The notes under the pieces are model-generated. The model was not told the DNA's origin. It saw only the letters and a list, made by a program, of their open reading frames with translations, and ran no database searches. 20,533 nt of DNA from positions 1 through 20,533 of the IMG/VR virus record IMGVR_UViG_3300038652_000029; one strand, 5' to 3'. The DNA comes from a virus. Both the position numbers and the translations under genes were made by a program. Below are positions 1-6,368 of this stretch, in pieces; position 1 is the stretch's first letter; each line of letters opens with the position of its first letter.

Positions 1-506
1 ACATGGATTACGCTACTGGCGAATTCATGAAAGAGAACGAAGTTGCTATCGAGTCTGGCGTAAAGGTAGAGCTTGCAGAAAGCTTCCTTGGTGGTCTGTC
101 TACCGTTGCTGAAAAGTTCAACGTAGAAGTTCCGGCTGGTAAGGATGATTATCTGGGCGAAATGGAAAGCAAGGTCGAAGACCTGCAAAAGCGCTTTGAT
201 GCCGTTCTCGAAGAAAAGAACGTACTCGAAGAATCCGTTGTCGATAGCAAGAAAGAAAAGATCATCGATTCCAAGGTTTTTGATCTGACCGAAAGCCAGA
301 AAGAAGAGTTCGTTGGTGTTGCCGAAAAGGTTTCTTACCACAGTGACGAGCAATTCGAGCGTGCGGTTGAAGACCTTTACGAATCTTACTTCCCAGCGAA
401 TAAGAGCGAAGAGTCTGACACCATTACCGAAAAGCTTGACGAAGGTCAAGAAGCCGAAGAGCCAAAAGCTAAGTCTTGGGCCGACGAGCTTCTTTCACGA
501 GTTTAA
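1..506 (+). CDS. 22: Prohead core scaffolding protein, gp22-like (5' end outside window)
   Basis: This is the C-terminal part of the main scaffolding protein of the T4-type prohead core, which guides capsid assembly and is later degraded by the head protease. The reading frame is open from the window edge (first whole codon at 3), so the true start lies upstream. The visible 167 residues are highly charged, rich in Glu and Lys, and have a predicted coiled-coil stretch (about residues 55-90), as expected for gp22. The N-terminal part (KENEVAIESGVKVELAESF) resembles the matching region of T4 gp22. Several L-x-E sites such as LAE|S are candidate head-protease cleavage points. Gene 23 follows after 49 nt, the T4 order. 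Identification is by recalled similarity and context. Confidence 0.88.
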   Translation, partial: MDYATGEFMKENEVAIESGVKVELAESFLGGLSTVAEKFNVEVPAGKDDYLGEMESKVEDLQKRFDAVLEEKNVLEESVVDSKKEKIIDSKVFDLTESQKEEFVGVAEKVSYHSDEQFERAVEDLYESYFPANKSEESDTITEKLDEGQEAEEPKAKSWADELLSRV

Positions 507-517
507 TCCATTCACAG

Positions 518-525
518 TATAAATA
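518..525 (+). promoter_or_regulatory. T4-type late promoter core TATAAATA
   Basis: TATAAATA is an exact match to the T4 late promoter core that is recognised by gp55-RNA polymerase, with gp45 as activator in T4. It lies 30 nt before the gene 23 start. A ribosome binding site AGAGG (542-546) follows. It gives gene 23 its own strong late transcript in addition to read-through from gene 22. Confidence 0.88.
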
Positions 526-555
526 ACTTATATACACATTAAGAGGTATTTTTCA

Positions 556-1839
556 ATGCAAGCAATTAACGAAAAGGTTAAAGGTCTAGTAGAGGATACT
601 GAAAAGTTTCCTGCTATCACCGATAACTACCGCCGCACGGTTACCGAGCAAGCGCTGACCAACCAGATTAAGTACATGGAAGGTCTTAACGAAGCTAGTG
701 CCGACGCTAGTTCCGGTACTTCTGGCGTAAGCAATTGGGACCCGGTTCTGATTCGCATGGTTCGTCGCTCCATGCCGCAACTGATGGCATTCGATCTGGC
801 AGGCGTTCAGACCATGAGTGGTCCGACTGGCTCCATCTTCGCAATGCGTGCTCGCTACGACAACCAGACTGGCGACGAAGCTCTGCACAACGAAGCTAAG
901 ACTGGTCAATCCGGTACTGGTGCTAACGCTGGTGACACTTCTGGTTTCGCTGCTGACGCATTCGGTTCTAGTGATCCGGCAACTGGTACTGGCACTGGCA
1001 CTGGTATGAGCCTCGCTAATGCTGAAGCTCTGGGTACTGCTAGTGGTAGTGCTTGGAACGAAATGAGCTTCACTGTTGAGCGCACAGACGTTAGCGCGAA
1101 GAGCCGTAAGCTCAAGGCTTCCTTCACTCGCGAACTGCAACACGATCTGCGTCAGATTCACGGTATGGATGCGGAGTCAGAACTGGCTAACATTCTGTCT
1201 ACCGAAATCACTGCTGAAATGGACCGTGAGCTTCTACGTACTATCAACGTAGCTGCTAAGCTGGGCGCACAAGGCGCTGCTACTGCTGGTTCTTTCGACC
1301 TTGCTTCCGACTCTGACGGTCGTTGGCTCGTTGAGAAGTTCAAGGGTCTGATGTTCCAGCTTGAGCTTGAAGCTAACGCAGTTGCAAAAGCAACTCGTCG
1401 TGGTAAGGCTAACCGCGTAATCTGCTCTAGTAACGTTGCTTCTGCCCTTAACATGGCAGGCGTTCTTGAGTACAACCCCGGCATCGCGGCAAACCTGAAT
1501 GTTGACGAGACAAGCACTACCTTCGCTGGTGTTCTGCTTGGCCGTTATCAGGTTCACGTTGATCCGTATGCAACTGTTGATTACATCACTGTTGGCTACA
1601 AGGGTCAAAACGCTTGGGACGCTGGTGTGTTCTACTGCCCTTACGTTCCGCTAGAAATGGTTCGTGCCGTAGGCGAAGACAGCTTCCAGCCTCGCATCGG
1701 TTTTGCAACTCGCTACGGCATCATTGCCAACCCGTATGAGTCTACCAACGCTGACGGTTCTGCCGTAGCTGGTAAGGGTCTGGGACAAGGCGAGAACGGT
1801 TACTTCCGCAAGTTCCGTGTAGAAAACGTTGCAGGCTAA
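556..1839 (+). CDS. 23: Major capsid protein, gp23-like precursor
   Basis: This is the major head shell protein (HK97 fold) of a T4-like phage, 427 residues against about 520 in T4. Recognisable gp23 segments are NWDPVLIRMVRRSMPQLMAF (residues 59-78), the following FAMRARY, and the C-terminal part with FYCPYVPLEMVRAV and GFATRYGIIANPY. An N-terminal propeptide is expected. The segment GLNE|ASAD places a head-protease site of the (L/I)-x-E|A type after E46, compared with position 65 in T4. Residues 115-160 form a Gly/Ser/Thr/Ala-rich low-complexity loop, probably the variable insertion region. The ATG at 556 has AGAGG 9 nt upstream and a late promoter at 518. A strong terminator follows directly, so no gene 24 homologue is adjacent. 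Confidence 0.96.
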   Translation: MQAINEKVKGLVEDTEKFPAITDNYRRTVTEQALTNQIKYMEGLNEASADASSGTSGVSNWDPVLIRMVRRSMPQLMAFDLAGVQTMSGPTGSIFAMRARYDNQTGDEALHNEAKTGQSGTGANAGDTSGFAADAFGSSDPATGTGTGTGMSLANAEALGTASGSAWNEMSFTVERTDVSAKSRKLKASFTRELQHDLRQIHGMDAESELANILSTEITAEMDRELLRTINVAAKLGAQGAATAGSFDLASDSDGRWLVEKFKGLMFQLELEANAVAKATRRGKANRVICSSNVASALNMAGVLEYNPGIAANLNVDETSTTFAGVLLGRYQVHVDPYATVDYITVGYKGQNAWDAGVFYCPYVPLEMVRAVGEDSFQPRIGFATRYGIIANPYESTNADGSAVAGKGLGQGENGYFRKFRVENVAG

Positions 1840-1858
1840 ACCTAGCCTATAACGAAAC

Positions 1859-1883
1859 AAACCCCGCTTCGGCGGGGTTTTTT
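1859..1883 (+). terminator. Bidirectional intrinsic terminator after gene 23
   Basis: A perfect 9-bp stem (AAACCCCGC / GCGGGGTTT) closes a TTCG tetraloop, with a T6 run overlapping its 3' side on the plus strand. On the minus strand the same stem is followed by TTTGTTT, so it can also stop the converging small gene that ends at 1889. Confidence 0.93.
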
Positions 1884-1888
1884 ATTGC

Positions 1889-2152
1889 CTAGATTTTTCT
1901 ATATCCTGCTCGATACAGGTGTCTTGCCGCATCAGCAAGAGTTACGTGCCTCGGGCAATATGGGCTATATTTCGCCTCATTCAACGCATCGCGAACCATC
2001 TGTTTAACGGCCACATCTTCTTCAGATTCGAGAACGGAAAAATAATGTTCGTGTGCCAACACCTTGAATTGTTCAAACGTGTTGTAGAATGGTCCCCGGT
2101 TTTACAATCCTTTTCTGTAGACCTTTGGCGTCCACGTTCGCAACTCCACCAT
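1889..2152 (-). pseudogene. Small gene interrupted by one in-frame TAA
   Basis: Reading from the ATG at 2152 (preceded by GGAG, 21 nt after the stop of the upstream gene) gives 16 codons (MVELRTWTPKVYRKGL). A TAA follows at 2104-2102. The same frame then continues for 70 codons to a TAG at 1891-1889. The downstream part looks like genuine protein: mixed charge, helical character, and an ending of TLADAARHLYRAGYRKI. No start codon with a Shine-Dalgarno sequence is seen just after the TAA. The simplest reading is an 86-residue gene with a nonsense mutation or a base-calling error. Translation of the 70-codon part from an unseen internal start is an alternative. I do not recognise the family. 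Confidence 0.6.
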
Positions 2153-2173
2153 ACTACACTCTCCATAAAAATT

Positions 2174-2437
2174 TCAATTCAAATCAAACAGTTCGTCGGT
2201 CAGTCGATAGAATGCGCCCAAACTTCCTACGTTCTTCCATTCGATACTCGCGCCTCTAGGAACCGGGCATTTGGTACCATTATATGAAATCCAACCATCG
2301 GCGTCTGCGTCAGCAATGCACCAAACACATGTTCCGCTTTTGTGAAACTTGATGTATTTCCAGATATGATAATCCGATTCCTCATCGAATCGAATGTGTT
2401 CTCTCGTATTCGTGTTGATCGCGTATTTGATGTTCAT
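2174..2437 (-). CDS. Hypothetical protein, 87 aa
   Basis: I do not recognise this gene. The product is small and acidic, with a central WCIADADADGWISYNGTKCP segment containing two cysteines (C38 by count from the start, C40 region) and a Trp. This could be a compact beta-rich fold; metal binding is possible but unproven. The start at 2437 has GAGGA 6-7 nt upstream. It is the first gene of a two-gene minus-strand unit whose second member (1889-2152) is interrupted. A weak late-like sequence TTTAAATG lies on the minus strand near 2469-2462, and the divergent late promoter of the 2491 gene shares the same 53-nt gap. Confidence 0.7.
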   Translation of the reverse strand: MNIKYAINTNTREHIRFDEESDYHIWKYIKFHKSGTCVWCIADADADGWISYNGTKCPVPRGASIEWKNVGSLGAFYRLTDELFDLN

Positions 2438-2447
2438 GCTTCCTCAC

Positions 2448-2455
2448 AGTAAATA
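2448..2455 (+). promoter_or_regulatory. Late-type promoter core AGTAAATA
   Basis: AGTAAATA matches the last six bases of the T4 late core (TAAATA) and lies 35 nt before the ATG of the 2491 gene. The following bases GATGTACA resemble those after the late motif at 18695 (GATGCATA). Confidence 0.6.
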
Positions 2456-2490
2456 GATGTACATTTAAACAACTATACCACTATACCACT

Positions 2491-2922
2491 ATGAAAGAAC
2501 TAAGTCAACATCTTGAAGAGGCTATATCTTCATTCTCTGGCTTCCTGCTGTCTAGGGTCCAAATGCCCCAGATTGACGATATCGAGGATTTCAAAACCTT
2601 CTTGTACGAGAACGATATTCGGTTCGTGTCAATCAGGCTAGAACTCGACAACTTCTTATCGAAAAATATTTTCAAGCCTACGCAAACCGACTACGACGAA
2701 AATAAGGTAGACCGGATTGTAGCAGACCTTGAAAACAAGAATCTGGATGAAGTCAAACCCGTGATCTTCAGCGAAGACGGTTATGTTCTAGACGGTCACC
2801 ACAGATACTATGCGGCCAAGAAGCTTGCACTTACAAGGCCGCATAGTAAGTTTCCTATCTTAAAGGTTAATTTGCCTATCAACAAGCTCTTGGTCTCGGC
2901 TAACCAATACCAAGAGTCCTAG
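2491..2922 (+). CDS. ParB/sulfiredoxin-fold protein, possibly head-packaged
   Basis: The 143-residue product carries the ParB/Srx-type nuclease-like core: KPTQTDYDENKV (62-73), then KPVIFSEDGYVLDGHHRYYAAK (89-110) with the signature DGHHR at 101-105. The preceding SRVQMPQIDD segment is typical of phage and mobile-element members of this family. Members can be nucleases or NTP-binding switches; the activity here is unknown. The N-terminus MKELSQHLEE|A has the length, pattern and LEE|A site expected of a T4-type capsid targeting sequence (inference). A late core motif lies 35 nt upstream. There is no clear Shine-Dalgarno sequence before the ATG; the leader ends in two copies of CTATACCA followed by CTATG. 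Confidence 0.85.
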   Translation: MKELSQHLEEAISSFSGFLLSRVQMPQIDDIEDFKTFLYENDIRFVSIRLELDNFLSKNIFKPTQTDYDENKVDRIVADLENKNLDEVKPVIFSEDGYVLDGHHRYYAAKKLALTRPHSKFPILKVNLPINKLLVSANQYQES

Positions 2923-2972
2923 CGCGATCACGCTCTGAATTTAGGCTTCAACTCTAGTCTTGACAATGCTCA

Positions 2973-3263
2973 TTAGTTCCACCGCTTGGTTCGTACTACC
3001 TGCCATGTATCCCAATCGAGCTTCGAGAATCGCTTGATATAGTAGTTGACGGAATTCGTGTTTTTGGTCCCGTATAGCTCCATCATGTTGTCCTTTTCGT
3101 TGAACACGGACAAGAAGTCTGGGCTACCGTACACGATATAGAAACCATCCTCTTCCGTATGATTGTCCTCTTGGGGCTTAAATTCTCCGTCAGGCAATTC
3201 CATACCGTTGATGATATCTTGACAGTCTTTGACTGAATATGCTTTGTATTTGAAAATAATCAT
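2973..3263 (-). CDS. Hypothetical protein, 96 aa
   Basis: I do not recognise this gene. The product is a soluble, mixed-charge protein beginning MIIFKYKAYSVKDCQDII and ending in a basic, Trp-rich segment (WDTWQVVRTKRWN). It contains the aromatic stretch DGFYIVYGSPDFLSVF, suggesting a small alpha/beta domain. It lies downstream of uvsY on the same strand with a 91-nt gap that holds a weak hairpin (3307-3325). GGAGAG is about 15 nt before the ATG, which is rather far. Its 3' end faces the ParB-like gene, with 50 nt between stops and no clear terminator. Confidence 0.7.
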   Translation of the reverse strand: MIIFKYKAYSVKDCQDIINGMELPDGEFKPQEDNHTEEDGFYIVYGSPDFLSVFNEKDNMMELYGTKNTNSVNYYIKRFSKLDWDTWQVVRTKRWN

Positions 3264-3354
3264 GCCTGAGTTTGTCTCTCTCCAATCTTTTTATTGTTTG
3301 AATGCCAACCCACACAAAATGGGTTAGAACGTCTTACATCGCGTCTCAGAGCTT

Positions 3355-3837
3355 CTAAGAGCCTGACGTGAATCGCCGCCATTCGATGATAGACTTGATG
3401 TGGAAACCCCTGTTTCCGATTTCCTTCATCACCTTTTCCACGTAGTCTACCAACGCCTTCTGCCTAGTGACAACATCGTTGACAAGCTCTAGCTTATCGT
3501 CTGCGGCCATGTATTTGTCAACATCAGATTTGAGAATCTTCTCGTGTTGAAGTCCATTCTCCGCGTAGTATTTGTCCGTCTGCTTGCCCATCCAATACTT
3601 CCAGCGTTCGAGCTTAGTCTTTTCCTTGAACGAATACAGGTTCTTCAGCGTAATGGTTTCGTCCGTAAAGACGGCCAACCATTTACTGTGGCGCTTAGGC
3701 GTGTCAACAAGCGCCGTGTCTAGATTGAGTTCATCAATTTCTAAGTCTTGACCGGCCTCGGTTTTAAGGACTTCCAAGCGCTCGTCAATCTGATCTCGAA
3801 TGTCGATCAACTGTTGTCTAGCCTTATCACTTACCAT
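3355..3837 (-). CDS. uvsY: Recombination mediator, UvsY-like
   Basis: UvsY loads the UvsX recombinase onto gp32-covered single-stranded DNA during T4 recombination-dependent replication. The C-terminal segment (EIGNRGFHIKSIIEWRRFTSG) closely follows the T4 UvsY ending (SRGFAIKHIQDMRAFEAG). The HSKWLAVFTDETITLKNL part corresponds to the N-terminal 'YSKWLNKHSSI' region. At 160 residues it is slightly longer than T4 UvsY (137). The chosen ATG at 3837 overlaps the stop of the upstream tube-fold gene by 11 nt; the frame stays open to 3903, but that would cover 77 nt of the neighbour. It probably shares the late transcript starting near 4369. T4 also places uvsY next to late tail genes. Confidence 0.88.
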   Translation of the reverse strand: MVSDKARQQLIDIRDQIDERLEVLKTEAGQDLEIDELNLDTALVDTPKRHSKWLAVFTDETITLKNLYSFKEKTKLERWKYWMGKQTDKYYAENGLQHEKILKSDVDKYMAADDKLELVNDVVTRQKALVDYVEKVMKEIGNRGFHIKSIIEWRRFTSGS

Positions 3838-4333
3838 ACGTTTCGTCAATCTCTTCGCCTGTTGATGTAATGATCTTAAATTTGTTGTATGCGAGCGTGA
3901 CATTGCATACGAGAATGTTTGACTGGTCTTCGTTGACCATGAGTTCGATGCCAGTCATTTCTACCGGCAGGCAGTCTTGATACACAAACTTTGTTGATTC
4001 TCGGTTCTGACTATCCAGAGCAATGAGTTGACACGTCTTGATTTCGCTAATGTGTGCGGCATTGTTGTTCTTACATCTGAGCATCCATTTGTAGATCGTC
4101 ACCATTTCGCGATAGTCTTCGGACAAGATGATAGACAGTTGAACCGGGTCATTGTCAACCTTGTTCGAAGCCACCATCAAATCCTTTGCCCCAGACGGGA
4201 AAGGCGTTTGCCCCAGAACCATGCCAGTTACGTTAGACGACTGGACGGCCATTGTCGTCTGTCGGTCTTCCCCGATTGTGAACAAGAAATTGTTTGAACG
4301 CGCTTCGTTCGCGTGTCCGATGCTGTTAGCCAT
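3827..4333 (-). CDS. Tail tube-fold protein (gp19-superfamily), exact role uncertain
   Basis: The 168-residue product looks like the single beta-sandwich tube proteins of T4-like phages. It has an N-terminal NNFLFTIGEDR strand, a loop with GMVLGQTPFPSGAKDL, then DPVQLSIILSEDYREMVTIYKW (a strand followed by the conserved helix). It ends QDCLPVEMTGIELMV...ILVCNVTLAYNKFKI, the usual final strands. Many T4-like phages outside the enteric group have such a protein, called tail tube or a tube/baseplate paralogue. I cannot tell the main tube protein from a tube-initiator protein. The start MANSIG is chosen because GGAG lies 9 nt upstream and a late motif lies 35 nt upstream (4376-4369, minus); an in-frame ATG further upstream has no such support. 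Confidence 0.72.
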   Translation of the reverse strand: MANSIGHANEARSNNFLFTIGEDRQTTMAVQSSNVTGMVLGQTPFPSGAKDLMVASNKVDNDPVQLSIILSEDYREMVTIYKWMLRCKNNNAAHISEIKTCQLIALDSQNRESTKFVYQDCLPVEMTGIELMVNEDQSNILVCNVTLAYNKFKIITSTGEEIDETYGK

Positions 4334-4368
4334 GTTGGTTATCTCCAATAAATTGTTGTATACACATT

Positions 4369-4376
4369 TATTTAAG
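4369..4376 (-). promoter_or_regulatory. Late-type promoter core CTTAAATA (minus strand)
   Basis: The minus-strand sequence CTTAAATA shares TAAATA with the other late motifs and lies 35 nt before the ATG of the tube-fold gene. It lies 10-17 nt upstream of the divergent uvsW start, so uvsW and the tail gene share a very short regulatory gap. Confidence 0.62.
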
Positions 4377-4385
4377 TGCGACAGC

Positions 4386-5909
4386 ATGGCCGATATCAAA
4401 ATTACGAAAATCAATTCTACATGGATGAAGGTCTTGTGTCAAGAGACATACCAAGAACTGGATATCCAAGACAGGTTCAGCTTTAAGATTCCTGACGCCA
4501 AGCACGATCCTCGTGTGAAGAAAGGAATCTGGGATGGGATTAAGAAGCTGTACAACCGCAAGACTAAAAGGATGCCGATAGGTTTGCTCGTGTCTTTGAT
4601 CGCGTTTTTGGAAAAGTGTGATTACACGTATGACATTGATCCGAATCTGTTGCCCGACGACGGAATCACAAAAGACGAAATTGCCGATGTTGTATCATAT
4701 TTGGTTAAGCCACACAAGGGCGGCGAACCTATTGAACCATATGACTACCAGATCGAGGCTGTTGAATACATGCTGAACATGGGCAGAGGCATTTGTTTGT
4801 CTGCCACATCTTCGGGCAAGTCGTTGATCATTTATCTCGCCGTGCGATTGTACCAGCTTCTTGACGAGACGCAAGGCAAGACGATCTTCATTACCGTTCC
4901 GTCGTCTGACCTTGTGGAACAGATGTATGACGACTTTGCCGAATTTTCGCAAATGGATGACGACTGGCATGTAAACGCATGGTGTCAGAAAGTGAACATG
5001 AAGTACACCAAGTTTATTGAAAAGCAGGTGGTCATAACCACTTGGCAATCCATGAAGAAAATGAGTTTCGACGCTATCGAGAATGCGGGCGCTATCTTCG
5101 TTGACGAATGCCATACGGCCAAAGCTGATGTATTGTCTGGCATGTTGGAAAGCATGACTTCCTGCGATATCAAGCACGGTCTTACAGGCACGCTAGACGG
5201 ATTCGAAGCTAACGAAACGTTTGTCGAAGGGGTGTTAGGCCCGCCGAAGCGCATCGTAACCAGTCGGGAAATCATCGACATGGGAAACGCGTCAGAAGTT
5301 GAAGTTCATGTAGTCGTGCTCGACCACAGCGAGGAAACGAGAAAGCAGTACAGGCGCGTAATGGCGAAGACGCCTAGAGAACTTCAGTACAGGGCCGAAG
5401 TCCAATTCATTGACGCGCTCGCGCACAGAAGAGACATGATCTTAGATATGATCGACAGCGTTGAAGGCAATACGTTGACCCTGTTTGACCGTGTTGAGGA
5501 ATATGGGAAGGAACTACATGATCAATTCATTCTTGACCATCCTTACAGCACGTTTCTGATCGTTGGTGAGGTTGAAGGGGACGATAGAAAGGATATTCGT
5601 CATGGCATGGAAGATCAAGAAAATGCGGTTATCTTCGCGTCTTATGGAACCATGTCAACAGGTATATCTATCAACAAGTTGCACAACATGTTTCTTATTT
5701 CATCAACCAAGTCAAAAATTCGTGTCCTACAGTCTATTGGTAGAATGATGCGTAAACACAAGAGTAAAGAAGTTGGTTTCATATTTGATATCGTAGATGA
5801 CCTATCTAGTGATACCAGAACTAACTTTGTGTTCAACCATGCTATCAAAAGATTAGAGTATTATAAGAAAGAACAGTTTAAGATCAAATTTCACAAAATA
5901 AAAATTTAG
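4386..5909 (+). CDS. uvsW: UvsW-like SF2 DNA/RNA helicase
   Basis: In T4, UvsW is an SF2 helicase that unwinds R-loops at replication origins and branch-migrates stalled forks and recombination intermediates. This 507-residue protein (T4: 503) has Walker A SATSSGKS (139-146), the motif II box VDECH (D240, E241), LTGT (266-269), and the arginine-rich motif VI QSIGRMMR (449-456). The N-terminal 110 residues form the small substrate-recognition domain typical of UvsW. The ATG at 4386 is chosen because the longer frame would run antisense through the tube-fold gene. No clear Shine-Dalgarno sequence or plus-strand late motif is visible in the short divergent gap. The TAG stop abuts the first TTGACA of the promoter array. 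Confidence 0.94.
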   Translation: MADIKITKINSTWMKVLCQETYQELDIQDRFSFKIPDAKHDPRVKKGIWDGIKKLYNRKTKRMPIGLLVSLIAFLEKCDYTYDIDPNLLPDDGITKDEIADVVSYLVKPHKGGEPIEPYDYQIEAVEYMLNMGRGICLSATSSGKSLIIYLAVRLYQLLDETQGKTIFITVPSSDLVEQMYDDFAEFSQMDDDWHVNAWCQKVNMKYTKFIEKQVVITTWQSMKKMSFDAIENAGAIFVDECHTAKADVLSGMLESMTSCDIKHGLTGTLDGFEANETFVEGVLGPPKRIVTSREIIDMGNASEVEVHVVVLDHSEETRKQYRRVMAKTPRELQYRAEVQFIDALAHRRDMILDMIDSVEGNTLTLFDRVEEYGKELHDQFILDHPYSTFLIVGEVEGDDRKDIRHGMEDQENAVIFASYGTMSTGISINKLHNMFLISSTKSKIRVLQSIGRMMRKHKSKEVGFIFDIVDDLSSDTRTNFVFNHAIKRLEYYKKEQFKIKFHKIKI

Positions 5910-5938
5910 TTGACAAACTATTCAAAACATGTTATACT
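5910..5938 (+). promoter_or_regulatory. Sigma70-type promoter P1 of the gene 55 array
   Basis: TTGACA (5910-5915), 17-nt spacer, TATACT (5933-5938), with TGT directly before the -10 (extended -10). This is close to an ideal promoter. The -35 starts at the base after the uvsW stop. The expected start near 5945 gives a leader of about 420 nt to gene 55. Confidence 0.88.
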
Positions 5939-5992
5939 CTACTAATACACTATTAGAGAACTAATACACTAATATACTAAAGAAAAATTTAG

Positions 5993-6021
5993 TTGACAAA
6001 CTATTCAAAACATGTTATACT
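5993..6021 (+). promoter_or_regulatory. Sigma70-type promoter P2 of the gene 55 array
   Basis: Identical to P1 over the whole 39-nt block: TTGACA (5993-5998), 17-nt spacer, TATACT (6016-6021) with extended -10 TGT. It lies 83 bp after P1. Confidence 0.88.
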
Positions 6022-6056
6022 CTACTAATACACTAATATACTAAAGAAAAATTTAG

Positions 6057-6085
6057 TTGACAAACTATTCAAAACATGTTATACT
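6057..6085 (+). promoter_or_regulatory. Sigma70-type promoter P3 of the gene 55 array
   Basis: Identical block again: TTGACA (6057-6062), 17-nt spacer, TATACT (6080-6085). It lies 64 bp after P2 and is followed by the longest run of ACTA words, about 200 nt. Confidence 0.88.
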
Positions 6086-6289
6086 CTACTAATACACTAT
6101 TAGAGAACTAAAGAACTAATACACTATTAGAGAACTAAAATACTAATAAAGAACTAAAATACTAATAAAGAACTAAAGAACTAAAGAACTAAAGAACTAA
6201 AGAACTAAAGAACTAATAAAGAACTAAAGAACTAATAAAGAACTAAAGAACTAATATACTAATAAAGAACTAAAGAACTAAAAATTTAG

Positions 6290-6318
6290 TTGACAAACTA
6301 TTCAAAACATGTTATACT
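6290..6318 (+). promoter_or_regulatory. Sigma70-type promoter P4, proximal to gene 55
   Basis: TTGACA (6290-6295), 17-nt spacer, TATACT (6313-6318) with extended -10 TGT. The sequence just after the -10 (TTATTAAT) differs slightly from copies 1-3 (CTACTAAT). The expected start near 6325 gives a short leader with AGAGGAAAG before the ATG at 6369. Confidence 0.9.
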
Positions 6319-6368
6319 TTATTAATACACTATTAAAGAACTAGAGACTTAGAGGAAAGATATAGTAT

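Larger units (their letters stand above)
5900..6345 (+). repeat. Promoter-repeat and ACTA-repeat array (non-coding, 460-nt gap)
   Basis: This fills the gap between uvsW and gene 55. It contains four copies of an identical 39-nt block (A5-TTTAG, TTGACA, a 17-nt spacer, TATACT) starting at about 5900, 5983, 6047 and 6280. Between and after them is an array of about 30 short words that all begin with ACTA: ACTAAAGA (8 nt), ACTAATAC or ACTAATAT (8 nt), ACTAATAAAGA (11 nt) and ACTATTAGAGA (11 nt). Stop codons recur in every plus-strand frame, so it is not coding. It is much richer in A+T than its surroundings and poor in G on the plus strand. The first copy includes the last codons and stop of uvsW, and the later copies repeat those bases outside any gene. 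Confidence 0.95.

Noticed and set aside
586-1161. 191-codon open frame antisense to gene 23
   Set aside because: It is the mirror of a clearly coding capsid gene, with Ser/Thr-rich composition typical of antisense frames and no start signal.
1919-2287. 122-codon open frame on the plus strand
   Set aside because: It has no ribosome site or recognisable protein character and lies antisense to the minus-strand gene at 2174 and the interrupted gene at 1889, which fit much better.
2927-2942. AGCG...CGCT hairpin between convergent genes as a terminator
   Set aside because: The stem is about 4 bp without a T-run on either strand.
3307-3325. AACCCA / TGGGTT hairpin as a uvsY terminator
   Set aside because: The stem is only 6 bp and no T-run follows on the minus strand; it may be a weak leader structure for the 3263 gene.
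3838-3903. Upstream extension of uvsY to 3903
   Set aside because: It would overlap the tube-fold gene by 77 nt with no ribosome site; the ATG at 3837 gives a normal short overlap.
4152-4385. Upstream extension of the uvsW frame
   Set aside because: It would run antisense through the tube-fold gene and its promoter, and the UvsW-like sequence begins at MADIK.
5939-6290. Short repeats between promoters as a CRISPR array
   Set aside because: There are no unique spacers of constant length; the words are 8-11 nt and directly adjacent, so this is a tandem word array.
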